A DNA stretch of 41,057 nt from Bacillota bacterium (GTDB lineage: Bacteria > Bacillota > Bacilli > Bacillales > Cytobacillaceae): the NCBI GenBank assembly GCA_023389895.1, contig JAEWDX010000110.1, forward strand, positions 1 to 41,057, in the 5' to 3' direction. The position numbers were made by a program, and so were the translations under genes. Below the pieces are notes generated by a model. That model made no database searches, was not told where the DNA came from, and saw nothing but the letters and a program-made list of their open reading frames with translations. Shown here in pieces: positions 16,359 to 24,285 of this stretch. Each line of letters opens with the position of its first letter. The stretch's first letter is position 1.

Positions 16359-17292
16359 CATTCCTAATCGACAAGTAATTTGTGAAACTTTAATGAAATT
16401 AGCTGAAAAAGATCAAGATATTATGGTTCTTGCCAGCGACTCTCGAGGATCGGCTGCGATGGGGCCGTTTGCTGAGAAATTCCCCAATCAATTCGTTGAA
16501 ATGGGCATTGCTGAGCAAAACATCGTCGGTGTTGCCGCTGGCCTAGCCCATAGCGGCAAAAAGCCGTTCGTTACTTCTCCTGCATGCTTCTTAAGCATGA
16601 GAAGCATTGAACAAATTAAAGTGGATGTTGCCTATTCTCAAACGAATGTAAAGCTTGTTGGCATTAGCGGTGGAATCAGCTATGGAGCGTTAGGAATGAC
16701 CCACCACTCTTTACAGGATATTGCTGTCACTCGCACTATTCCTGGTCTTGCTGTTATGCTACCAGCCGACCGTCATGAAACAAAAAAAATGATCGAGGCA
16801 CTTGTCGCTTATGACGGCGGAACTTATATGCGAATTGGACGTAATCCAGTTGAAGATGTATATGAAAGTGATAACTTTGATTTTCAAATTGGCAAAGCAG
16901 TCCGATTACGTGAAGGCAATGATGCTGCAATTATTGCATGTGGAGAAACGGTTAAAATTGGATTAGATGCTTGTAAGCTTCTCGAACAAAAAGGCATTCA
17001 CTGCCGCTTAATCAATATGCATACGATTAAACCTTTAGATCAAGATGAGGTATTAAAGGCAGCAAAAGAAACAGGATTGATTGTTACGATTGAAGAACAT
17101 AGCATTTATGGCGGTTTGGGGGCAGCTGTCGCCGAGGTTACCTCACAGCATTGCCCAATTCCTCTTCGAATCATCGGCATCCCAGATGAACCGCCAATCG
17201 CAGGGAAAACAGCAGAAGTGTTCAACTATTATGGAATTACAGCTGAAAATATTGCACAAGTAATCGAAGAAAGCCTCGGAAAAGAGGGATAA
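16351..17292 (+). CDS. Split transketolase, C-terminal (pyrimidine-binding) subunit
   Basis: The 313-residue protein supplies the pyrimidine-binding and C-terminal domains of the same enzyme. MGIAEQNIVG (51-60) holds the cofactor-activating Glu55, MTHHSLQD near residue 117 is the substrate-pocket histidine region, and the last about 120 residues form the transketolase C domain. GGGAGG lies before the ATG, inside the upstream gene. The 8-bp overlap with the N-subunit gene fits equal production of two chains of one complex. Confidence 0.9.
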   Translation: MNNIPNRQVICETLMKLAEKDQDIMVLASDSRGSAAMGPFAEKFPNQFVEMGIAEQNIVGVAAGLAHSGKKPFVTSPACFLSMRSIEQIKVDVAYSQTNVKLVGISGGISYGALGMTHHSLQDIAVTRTIPGLAVMLPADRHETKKMIEALVAYDGGTYMRIGRNPVEDVYESDNFDFQIGKAVRLREGNDAAIIACGETVKIGLDACKLLEQKGIHCRLINMHTIKPLDQDEVLKAAKETGLIVTIEEHSIYGGLGAAVAEVTSQHCPIPLRIIGIPDEPPIAGKTAEVFNYYGITAENIAQVIEESLGKEG

Positions 17293-17294
17293 GC

Positions 17295-18782
17295 ATGAAG
17301 GATCGTTATTTACTCACGCTTGACCAAAGTACATCTGGAACGAAGGCTCTTCTCATTGATAAACACGGACAAATTATCGGCAAATGTTTTCGAGATCATC
17401 AACAATATTACCCACAAGCAGGATGGGTTGAACATGATCCCATTGAAATATATGAAAATGTCAAAAGCCTGATTAAAGAAGTGCTTGCGACTGCTCATCT
17501 TTCTTCTGAACAGCTTGTCGGGTTAGCCATAACGAATCAAAGAGAAACAGCACTCCTCTGGGACAGGGAGACAGGCTTACCTATCCATAGAGCAATCGTT
17601 TGGCAATGTCGAAGAACAGCTGAGTTATGTAATGAGATGAAGCAGGCTGGTCACGAGCCGCTCATCCATGAAAAAACAGGGCTACTGCTCGACCCCTATT
17701 TTTCAGCAACGAAATGGAAATGGCTCCTAAACTTTATGAAAAATAAGGGTTATGAAGGAAAGTGGATGGCCGGCACGATGGATAGCTGGCTAATTTGGAA
17801 GCTAACGGGTGGCTCTGTCCATGCGACTGACTATACGAATGCGAGTAGAACACTATTATTTAATATTCATACTTTGCAGTGGGATGAGGAGCTTATTCAA
17901 TTATTTGGGTTGGAGAATCTGATTTTACCAAAGGTAAGAGCTTCTGATGATCAATTTGGCTATCTTGCTGATCCCGATCTTATTCAAGATGGTTATGAAC
18001 AAATTCCGCTCTGTGGCGTAATGGGTGACTCTCAAGCTGCCTTGTTTGCACAAAGATGCATTAAACCAGGGATGGTAAAAGCAACATACGGTACAGGTTC
18101 TTCAGTCCTCATGAATATCGGTTCCCAGCCAGTAGCAGCAGCACATGGATTAGTGAACACCCTTGCCTGGAAATTAAAAGATGAAACCCAATATGCATTA
18201 GAAGGAATCATTCATACAAGTGGTGATTGCCTCAAATGGGCGAGGGAAAATATGAATCTATTTTCTTCGCACGATGAAATGGAGCAATTAATCATTTCTG
18301 TGGAAGATACAGATGGTGTTTATGTTATTCCAGCCTTTGTCGGTCTTGGTACCCCTTATTGGGCACCAAATGCTAAAGCGGCCATTGTCGGGATGAACCG
18401 TTCAACCACAAGAGCCCATGTCCTCCGAGCCTGCATCGAAAGCATCGCCTTACAAGTTAAAGATGTCGTAGATTTAATGAATAAGGAAACAGGCATCCCC
18501 ATTTATGAGCTAAGAGGGGACGGTGGGGCATCGAAAAATCCAATCTTAATGCAGCTCCAATCCGAATTTTTAGGCAAGCCTGTTATAACCTCGAAAACGG
18601 CTGAACTATCAGCCCTAGGTGCTGCTTACGCAGGCGGACGGGGAATAGGCTTCTGGACCAATGAAGAATTGGATCAAATTTATCAAATGGAAAACACCTA
18701 TACTTCATCATGGACAGCGGAACAACGAATGGAAAAGGTTAACGGCTGGCATGCTGCTGTGCAATCTGTGTTAACTATGTGA
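17295..18782 (+). CDS. FGGY-family sugar kinase, glycerol-kinase-like
   Basis: The 495-residue kinase has DQSTSGTKA (10-18), TNQRET (80-85), MGDSQAALF (243-251, catalytic Asp245), YGTGSS (265-270) and GDGGASKNPILMQ in the C-terminal half. The NQRET motif is the glycerol-contact motif of glycerol kinase, but the rest of the operon is sugar-specific and no glpF or glpD is present. I infer phosphorylation of the ketose made by the first gene, giving the phosphorylated substrate for the transketolase; apulose kinase is the closest described role. It follows the C subunit by 2 bp and is the last gene of the operon. Confidence 0.82.
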   Translation: MKDRYLLTLDQSTSGTKALLIDKHGQIIGKCFRDHQQYYPQAGWVEHDPIEIYENVKSLIKEVLATAHLSSEQLVGLAITNQRETALLWDRETGLPIHRAIVWQCRRTAELCNEMKQAGHEPLIHEKTGLLLDPYFSATKWKWLLNFMKNKGYEGKWMAGTMDSWLIWKLTGGSVHATDYTNASRTLLFNIHTLQWDEELIQLFGLENLILPKVRASDDQFGYLADPDLIQDGYEQIPLCGVMGDSQAALFAQRCIKPGMVKATYGTGSSVLMNIGSQPVAAAHGLVNTLAWKLKDETQYALEGIIHTSGDCLKWARENMNLFSSHDEMEQLIISVEDTDGVYVIPAFVGLGTPYWAPNAKAAIVGMNRSTTRAHVLRACIESIALQVKDVVDLMNKETGIPIYELRGDGGASKNPILMQLQSEFLGKPVITSKTAELSALGAAYAGGRGIGFWTNEELDQIYQMENTYTSSWTAEQRMEKVNGWHAAVQSVLTM

Positions 18783-18850
18783 ATTAAGATCTATAAAATG
18801 AAATATACCGTTCTACATGTTTCATGATTAGAATGTGGTCATAAATTCTT

Positions 18851-18877
18851 GGCATCCAATCTATGTATTTGGATGCC
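18851..18877 (+). terminator. Probable terminator of the isomerase-transketolase-kinase operon
   Basis: GGCATCCAA (18851-18859) pairs with TTGGATGCC (18869-18877), followed by ATTTCAATT rather than a clean T-run, so termination may be partial. Confidence 0.6.
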
Positions 18878-18974
18878 ATTTCAATTAGTAGAAGATGGGG
18901 GATTTTTACATTAAAAATGAAATAATTGTCAAATCGTTCTCTCCTTTCATGACTCCATTGTCCTCACACTAGTA

Positions 18975-19006
18975 CCTTTAGCAACCCTTTAGCAACCCCT
19001 TAACGA
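18975..19006. repeat. Three 11-bp-phased direct repeats upstream of the response regulator
   Basis: CCTTTAGCAA occurs at 18975 and 18986, and the related CCCTTAACGA at 18997, each 11 bp apart. One-turn spacing of direct repeats is typical of OmpR/PhoB-type response-regulator binding sites, and such a regulator is encoded 200 bp downstream. The rest of the 424-bp gap holds the terminator, the promoter and a hairpin, listed separately. Confidence 0.5.
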
Positions 19007-19064
19007 TCCGATATCAGAATTAATACTTACTATTTTTTCAATCCTCTTTGCCTGGATTGGCTAG

Positions 19065-19073
19065 TGTTATAAT
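19065..19073 (+). promoter_or_regulatory. Extended -10 promoter of the two-component operon
   Basis: TGTTATAAT is a perfect extended -10 element (TGnTATAAT). No good -35 box is visible at 17 bases, which suits an activator-dependent promoter. Confidence 0.6.
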
Positions 19074-19137
19074 TAATTGGACTTGTAATTTGAAAAGAGC
19101 TGTTAAACAAAGTACCATCATTTGATATTTTTCCAAC

Positions 19138-19163
19138 CCATCTTAAAATCATTTTTAAGATGG
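19138..19163 (+). other. Perfect 11-bp hairpin in the leader of the response regulator gene
   Basis: CCATCTTAAAA, a TCAT loop and TTTTAAGATGG form a perfect stem-loop 43 bp before the start codon. No T-run follows, so it is not a classical terminator. It may be an mRNA stabilising hairpin or a palindromic protein-binding site. Confidence 0.55.
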
Positions 19164-19206
19164 AACTTCATGATGCGATTTAAAAGTTAAGAAAGGTGGT
19201 TTTCAT

Positions 19207-19902
19207 ATGAATTCCTCTATTTTACTTGTTGAAGATGATCACTCAATTAGTGAGATGGTAGAGAATTACTTAACCAAAGAAGGATTTCAAGTGCATTGTG
19301 CCTTTGATGGAGATGAGGCAAGGCAACGTCTTCAGCACGATGTATTTGATCTTATTTTATTAGACATTATGCTCCCAAAGCTTAATGGTATTGAACTATT
19401 AAAGCTGCTTCGCGAGAATAGCACAATTCCAGTACTCATTTTGTCGGCAAAGGATAGCGAAGTAGATAAAGCCCTCGGTCTTGGCTTCGGTGCAGATGAT
19501 TATATTACAAAACCGTTCTCTATGATTGAGCTAGTTGCTAGAATAAGAGCTTCTATCCGCAGGGCAACGCAATACTCTGGAAAGCTAGAAAATATCATTG
19601 CCCCTATTCGCGTCCATGATATTACATTTAATATAGAAAATTTCCAAGTCTATAAAAATGGGCAAGAAATCAAGCTCACTTCTAAGGAATTGGCGATTTT
19701 AAAATTATTTTTTACAAATCCTAAGCGGGTTTTTACAAAGGAGCAGATCTATCAAGCAATTTGGGAAGATATTTACTATGGAGATGAGAACATCATTAAT
19801 GTTCATATGAGAAGGCTACGAGAAAAAATCGAAGACGATCCCTCTTCACCAAAATACATACAAACACTCTGGGGTATCGGCTACCGACTTGGAGAGTTTT
19901 GA
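19207..19902 (+). CDS. OmpR/PhoB-family response regulator (YcbL-like)
   Basis: The 231-residue protein has a receiver domain (1-120) with acidic residues Glu9-Asp11, phosphorylated Asp53 in LLDIMLP and Lys102 in ITKPF, then a winged-helix DNA-binding domain (about 130-229). It is paired with the histidine kinase one base downstream and an ABC transporter further on. Gene order and sizes match the ycbL-ycbM-ycbN-ycbO group of B. subtilis. It likely activates the transporter genes through the 11-bp-phased repeats seen in front of both units. AAAGGTGG precedes the ATG. Confidence 0.9.
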   Translation: MNSSILLVEDDHSISEMVENYLTKEGFQVHCAFDGDEARQRLQHDVFDLILLDIMLPKLNGIELLKLLRENSTIPVLILSAKDSEVDKALGLGFGADDYITKPFSMIELVARIRASIRRATQYSGKLENIIAPIRVHDITFNIENFQVYKNGQEIKLTSKELAILKLFFTNPKRVFTKEQIYQAIWEDIYYGDENIINVHMRRLREKIEDDPSSPKYIQTLWGIGYRLGEF

Positions 19903-19903
19903 G

Positions 19904-20839
19904 ATGATATGGATGCTAAGTGGCTGTATTATATTACTAGCTTTGACCAATCTTTTTCAGTTCCAGCGAATGCGCCAAAGAAATGACGAGCTGGTGTATA
20001 TCACGAATAAACTTAAGGAATTAAAAATACAAAATTCTTCAGACCCTATACTTGTCGTTACGAATGAGCAATCTATCCAACATTTGTTAGTCCATCTTAA
20101 TACCTTTATAGAAAGCTATCAAGCATCCCAGGCAACCTTTCGGAAAACAGAAGATGCATTCAAAAAAATGCTTGCAAATATTTCACATGATTTAAAAACA
20201 CCTTTAACTGTCGTTTTAGGTTATGTTGAAACCATTCAAAATGATTTGCATATGTCAAAGGCTGAACGTGAACGTATCCTTAAAAACATTCATCATAAAA
20301 CTCTTGAGATTATTCAGCTAATAAATTCCTTCTTTGATTTGGCGAAGCTCGAAGCCGGAGATGTACAGCTTCCAATGGAACGAGTAAACGTGAATGAAGT
20401 TTGCCGTAAAAGTATATTATCCTTTTACGATGTGATGCAAGCAAAAGGATTAGAAGCTGATATCGATATTCCTGATACACCAATTTATACACTCGCCAAT
20501 GAAGAAGCTTTGACGAGGATTTTAAATAATTTATTATCCAATGCTCTTCATTATGGAAACGCAGGAAAGATCGTTGGACTTCAATTGCGCTTTACTGAAC
20601 AAAATCTTTTAATAAACGTATGGGATCGTGGAAAGGGTATTGAAGAAACGGAGCAAAATAGAGTATTTGAAAGGCTATATACACTTGATGAATCCCGCAA
20701 CAAAACTTTTCAAGGAAGTGGGCTTGGACTTACTATTACAAAGCGACTTGTAGAAGCAATAGGTGGTGTCATCTCACTTCAAAGCAAACCTTATGATAAA
20801 ACAACCTTTTCCATCCAGCTTAAACGGATGACCTTTTAA
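19904..20839 (+). CDS. Membrane-anchored sensor histidine kinase (YcbM-like)
   Basis: The 311-residue kinase has one N-terminal membrane helix (about 4-20), almost no extracellular part, a linker, a dimerisation/phosphorylation domain with His95 in NISHDLKTPL, and an ATPase domain with LNNLLSNALHYG (N box), DRGKGI (G1) and GSGLGL (G2). I start at ATG 19904, 7 bases after GGAGAG; an in-frame TTG at 19889 overlaps the regulator gene without a better site. Lacking an external sensor domain, it may sense stress through the membrane or the ABC transporter, as cell-envelope kinases do. Confidence 0.88.
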   Translation: MIWMLSGCIILLALTNLFQFQRMRQRNDELVYITNKLKELKIQNSSDPILVVTNEQSIQHLLVHLNTFIESYQASQATFRKTEDAFKKMLANISHDLKTPLTVVLGYVETIQNDLHMSKAERERILKNIHHKTLEIIQLINSFFDLAKLEAGDVQLPMERVNVNEVCRKSILSFYDVMQAKGLEADIDIPDTPIYTLANEEALTRILNNLLSNALHYGNAGKIVGLQLRFTEQNLLINVWDRGKGIEETEQNRVFERLYTLDESRNKTFQGSGLGLTITKRLVEAIGGVISLQSKPYDKTTFSIQLKRMTF

Positions 20840-20845
20840 AAAAAG

Positions 20846-20872
20846 TAAGATTTTCGTAAGAAATAAGAAAGA
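20846..20872. repeat. 11-bp-phased repeats upstream of the ABC transporter genes
   Basis: TAAGA at 20846, TAAGA at 20857 and AAAGA at 20868 are 11 bp apart, just downstream of the histidine kinase gene. The phasing mirrors the repeats before the regulator gene, although the sequences differ, and suggests response-regulator binding ahead of the transporter. Confidence 0.45.
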
Positions 20873-20890
20873 TGAAAGAAATTTTTACCT

Positions 20891-20917
20891 TCTAAACTTA
20901 TATGTAGTGAGTTTAGA
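20891..20917 (+). other. Inverted repeat next to the ABC ATPase ribosome binding site
   Basis: TCTAAACT (20891-20898) and AGTTTAGA (20910-20917) form an 8-bp stem that ends at the GAGGAGG ribosome binding site. The hairpin may influence initiation, or it may be an operator near the transcription start. Confidence 0.45.
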
Positions 20918-20931
20918 GAGGAGGAAAAAAC

Positions 20932-21849
20932 ATGGAAGTCGCTATTCAAACAACGAATTTAACAAAGGCATTACAAGGAAAAGAAATTGTTTCAAACGTC
21001 AATATGAATGTGAAAAAAGGAGAAATCTATGGATTCCTAGGTCCCAACGGTGCAGGGAAAACTTCAATTATGAAAATGCTATTAAATTTAGTAAAGCCTA
21101 CAGCGGGAACTATTGAGATTTCGGGAGAAAAGCTTACAGATTCTTCTTATGAATTACTCAAAAAAATTGGCAGCATTATCGAAGTTCCAGTTTTTTATGA
21201 AAAAATGACCGGGTATGAGAATTTAGAGCTGCATGCTGAGTACATGGGCTACTATAATAAACAAACGATCAATGAAACACTAGAGTTAGTTGGACTAAAG
21301 AATATTAATGAGAAACCAGTTAAAGAGTTCTCACTCGGTATGAAGCAGAGGCTAGCTATTGCCAGAGCCATTTTAACGAAACCTGAGCTACTGATTTTGG
21401 ACGAACCGATCAATGGATTAGATCCAATTGGAATGAAAGAAATGCGAAATCTATTTCAAATGCTAAACAAAGAATATGGCATCACCATTCTTGTTTCAAG
21501 TCATCTATTGAGCGAAATTGAACATATTGCCAATACAATTGGAGTGATTAACAATGGCCGTTTGCTAAAAGAAGTTTCAATGGAGCAAATTAGGCTTGAA
21601 AATACAGAATATATTGAGCTTGTTACGCCACATCAGCGTAAAGCTTGTGTTGTTCTCGAAGATCAATTGCATATAAAAAATTACAAAGTCATTGATGATT
21701 GTATCATTCGCATTTATACAACAAACACTCCTCAAGCAATGATTTCCAAGGAATTGATAGGAAGTGGCGTCGATATTGAATCGATTAATAAACGCGTTGC
21801 CTCGCTTGAAGAATATTTTTTAAACTTAGTCCATGAATCGTCAATATAG
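20932..21849 (+). CDS. ABC transporter ATP-binding protein, BcrA/YcbN type
   Basis: The 305-residue ATPase has Walker A GPNGAGKTS (37-45), signature FSLGMKQRLAIARA near 135-148, Walker B LLILDEPINGLDP and the H-loop in SSHLLSE. The C-terminal about 90 residues are the divergent tail of bacitracin/lantibiotic-resistance ATPases. With the membrane protein encoded 12 bp downstream it forms a two-gene exporter. The adjacent two-component system suggests induction by a membrane-active antibiotic or peptide. The ligand is not deducible. Confidence 0.9.
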   Translation: MEVAIQTTNLTKALQGKEIVSNVNMNVKKGEIYGFLGPNGAGKTSIMKMLLNLVKPTAGTIEISGEKLTDSSYELLKKIGSIIEVPVFYEKMTGYENLELHAEYMGYYNKQTINETLELVGLKNINEKPVKEFSLGMKQRLAIARAILTKPELLILDEPINGLDPIGMKEMRNLFQMLNKEYGITILVSSHLLSEIEHIANTIGVINNGRLLKEVSMEQIRLENTEYIELVTPHQRKACVVLEDQLHIKNYKVIDDCIIRIYTTNTPQAMISKELIGSGVDIESINKRVASLEEYFLNLVHESSI

Positions 21850-21861
21850 GGAGACGAAAAT

Positions 21862-22557
21862 ATGATCAATTTAATTCGATTAGAATTGAAAAAAACGAAA
21901 TTAGGATGGTATTTTAATGGGGCTATTATTGCTACCATTCTTATCACAGCCTTAATTATTGGTATTGACTATGTAGAAAAAATTGAAGGTAACAGTGTTC
22001 CTTTTAACGGATTAGAGGAAGCATTCATTGTTATTGGAGCTGCTGTGAGAAGCACGTTCATTGTTTTTGCATCCGTATTACTGTCAAAGCTAATAATTGA
22101 TGAATATAAAAATAAAACCATTTTTCTTATGTACTCATACCCAATCCAGCGTAAAAAGTTAATTGCAGCAAAATTGCTCATTACAGGCGGTCTAACTTTT
22201 ATTACAATTGTTATTTCAAATAGTATTGTAGTAGTAGCCTTTTTAATAATTAATAATCACTTACAATTAATTTCTGAATCCTTTTCCGTTCAACAGTTTT
22301 CCCTACTTTTTATTCGGATTGTCACATTTGCAATAGCAGCGGCTGGGGCAAGCTTAGTACCATTATACTTCGGTTTACGTAAACAATCTGTTCCAGCAAC
22401 CATTATTTCATCACTCCTGATAATTGTTGTTACGGGGCAACATAACCCAGTCTTTTCGCTTGCAAACGTTATTTACATTCCAGCCGCTTTTGCAGTCTTT
22501 GGCATCCTGATTGCCATTTGGACAATTCGTAATGTTAATAAAGTGGATGTATGGTAA
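21862..22557 (+). CDS. ABC-2 type permease, YcbO/lantibiotic-immunity type
   Basis: The 231-residue protein has six predicted membrane helices (about 18-38, 61-80, 104-126, 145-168, 176-194, 203-222) and a cytoplasmic N terminus. The SYPIQRKKLIAAKLL stretch after helix 2 is typical of ABC-2 permeases of the bacitracin/lantibiotic group. GGGAG precedes the ATG. It partners the ATPase encoded directly upstream and ends the operon. Confidence 0.85.
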   Translation: MINLIRLELKKTKLGWYFNGAIIATILITALIIGIDYVEKIEGNSVPFNGLEEAFIVIGAAVRSTFIVFASVLLSKLIIDEYKNKTIFLMYSYPIQRKKLIAAKLLITGGLTFITIVISNSIVVVAFLIINNHLQLISESFSVQQFSLLFIRIVTFAIAAAGASLVPLYFGLRKQSVPATIISSLLIIVVTGQHNPVFSLANVIYIPAAFAVFGILIAIWTIRNVNKVDVW

Positions 22558-22642
22558 GAGGAAGCAGTGATGAATAAGTTTTAGAAGAGTGTAATGCCGA
22601 TACTAAACTATGTCGTTTTATAACGTGCCTATTTTATTTTCC

Positions 22643-22684
22643 TTCCCCCATCCTGATAACGTTCTTAATCAAGAGATGGGGGAA
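22643..22684. terminator. Shared terminator between convergent ABC operons
   Basis: TTCCCCCATC (22643-22652) pairs perfectly with GATGGGGGAA (22675-22684), with extra TGAT/ATCA pairing inside the loop. It sits between converging genes. T-tracts on both sides are weak. Confidence 0.7.
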
Positions 22685-22703
22685 TCTTATTTGATAATCT
22701 CCC

Positions 22704-23423
22704 CTATTCTTTCCTTAATCTACGAAGCCCAAAAATACTGACAACAATGGCTAAAATAATTATTAGTAACAACGGGAGGATATTCGTAAATTCGAATATT
22801 TCTTCACGCATACTTAAATGGCCCCATGTTGCAGGGAATATTTTTCCAACATGTTGCAGTACATTTGGTAGCATATCAGACGGAAACATAATGCCCGATA
22901 ACATAATGGAAGGTAGGAAAATAAACTGTGCGACCATTGTCAGCTTTGCTGTGCTTTTTACAAGTAGCCCCAATATTGTACCCACGCAAAGGCAAGCGAC
23001 AATAAAAATAATAAGTGAGATAAAATACGTTACAAGGTTATTCGGAGTGGCGGCATTAAATGCAAGAGGAGCTATAAAAAAGATTATTAGGCTCATTATC
23101 ATCAAATGAATAAAGCCCGAAATAATGTTGGTGACTACAGATATCCAAAGAGGTATGCCGCTAACTGTATATACCTTTTTCATATCGCTGCTGTACAGCT
23201 CTACTAATGGTATCGGTGAGCCTAAAATGGCTCCCATCGTGACACCAAATACAGTCATGGATTGAATTAATGTCTTATAGGCAATTGGATCAATAGAAGT
23301 AAACATACTTCCCATAAACCCAAAGAATACAAGGGGAACTACATAATAGGTCATGAGTATTCCTTTATTTCGTATATCTAGCTTCCATTGCAGGGCAACA
23401 CTATACAAAAATGCACTCATCAT
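22704..23423 (-). CDS. ABC-2 type permease of the MerR-linked exporter
   Basis: The 239-residue protein has six hydrophobic helices and the ABC-2 pattern, including FIFLPSIMLSGIMFP near residue 165. It starts with overlapping ATGATG, of which the first ATG overlaps the ATPase stop by 4 bp. GGGAGG lies just upstream, inside the ATPase gene. It is the membrane half of a drug- or antibiotic-type exporter controlled by the MerR protein two genes upstream. Confidence 0.87.
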   Translation of the reverse strand: MMSAFLYSVALQWKLDIRNKGILMTYYVVPLVFFGFMGSMFTSIDPIAYKTLIQSMTVFGVTMGAILGSPIPLVELYSSDMKKVYTVSGIPLWISVVTNIISGFIHLMIMSLIIFFIAPLAFNAATPNNLVTYFISLIIFIVACLCVGTILGLLVKSTAKLTMVAQFIFLPSIMLSGIMFPSDMLPNVLQHVGKIFPATWGHLSMREEIFEFTNILPLLLIIILAIVVSIFGLRRLRKE

Positions 23424-24283
23424 CTTCCCTCCCTCGCTATATCCATAAACCGTTGCTCTAAAGTCGTGTTTTCCATTTTAATATCTCGAATATGAATGGA
23501 ATGTTTTTTGGCTAATGATGCTAATTCAAGTAAGCAGTCTTCAAGACTGTCCGTTTCAAAAACAGCATAACCCCTCTCCTCGTTTTTATATATGCTGTAA
23601 ACAAGCTGAGCCATTTCAAGGGGCGCAGAAAATCTAATATGTATTCTATGAACTCCTTGCATATGCTCAGTCAGTTCGTTCGCCGTCCCAATGAACGCAA
23701 TTTCACCATCTTTTAAAATAGCTATTCTATCGCAAAGTTCTTCTACCTCTGCCATGTCATGGCTTGCCATAATAATTGTTTTACCCTGACTTTTCATTAA
23801 CCGTATTTCATCATGGAGCGAGACCCTGCCCTCAACATCTAAACCTGCAGTCGGCTCATCCAAAAATACAATATCCGGGTTTCCTATCATGGCTAAAGCA
23901 AGATGCAAGCGTCGTTTTTGTCCCGTTGAAAGCTCACCATATCGCTTATTTTTAAGTTGGGCAACCCCCAGTCTTTCAAGGTATTTCATATCAATCGCAA
24001 CACCGTTCCATTTAGTAAAGAGTCGTATTGCTTCCATAACCTTCATATTTTGAGTTAATGAAGAAGATTGCAGCTGTACGCCTATCTTGCCATGAATCGT
24101 TATGATGCCATCATCATATTTACGGATACCCTCTAAACATTCAAGTGCGGTTGTCTTTCCAGCACCATTTGTTCCTAGCAGTGCGAAGACTTCGCCCTTT
24201 TCTACTGAAAAAGACATTCCCTTTAGCACATGATTCTGGCCATAGCTTTTTTTCAAGTTTTTAACATTGATTATTGGATTCAA
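23420..24283 (-). CDS. ABC transporter ATP-binding protein of the MerR-linked exporter
   Basis: The 287-residue ATPase has Walker A GTNGAGKTT (37-45), signature LSTGQKRRLHLALAM, Walker B VFLDEPTAGLD and the SHD H-loop. It is of the antibiotic-exporter (CcmA/DrrA-like) class. The start is TTG at 24283, supported by GGAGGG about 8 bases upstream and a 2-bp gap from the MerR stop. Translation of all three genes in this operon appears coupled. Confidence 0.88.
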   Translation of the reverse strand: MNPIINVKNLKKSYGQNHVLKGMSFSVEKGEVFALLGTNGAGKTTALECLEGIRKYDDGIITIHGKIGVQLQSSSLTQNMKVMEAIRLFTKWNGVAIDMKYLERLGVAQLKNKRYGELSTGQKRRLHLALAMIGNPDIVFLDEPTAGLDVEGRVSLHDEIRLMKSQGKTIIMASHDMAEVEELCDRIAILKDGEIAFIGTANELTEHMQGVHRIHIRFSAPLEMAQLVYSIYKNEERGYAVFETDSLEDCLLELASLAKKHSIHIRDIKMENTTLEQRFMDIAREGR

Positions 24284-24285
24284 AA

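Noticed and set aside
15504..17292. Sulfoquinovose (sulfo-transketolase) pathway
   Set aside because: That route uses a split transketolase on a non-phosphorylated sulfosugar and needs no FGGY kinase; no sulfosugar exporter, glycosidase or aldehyde-reducing gene is present.
17295..18782. Calling the kinase glycerol kinase (glpK)
   Set aside because: It shares the NQRET motif, but it is the last gene of a sugar isomerase-transketolase operon and lacks glpF, glpD and glpP neighbours.
18783..19206. Riboswitch or T-box in the long leader of the two-component operon
   Set aside because: No T-box sequence, specifier-like structure or antiterminator/terminator pair is visible; only one simple hairpin is present.
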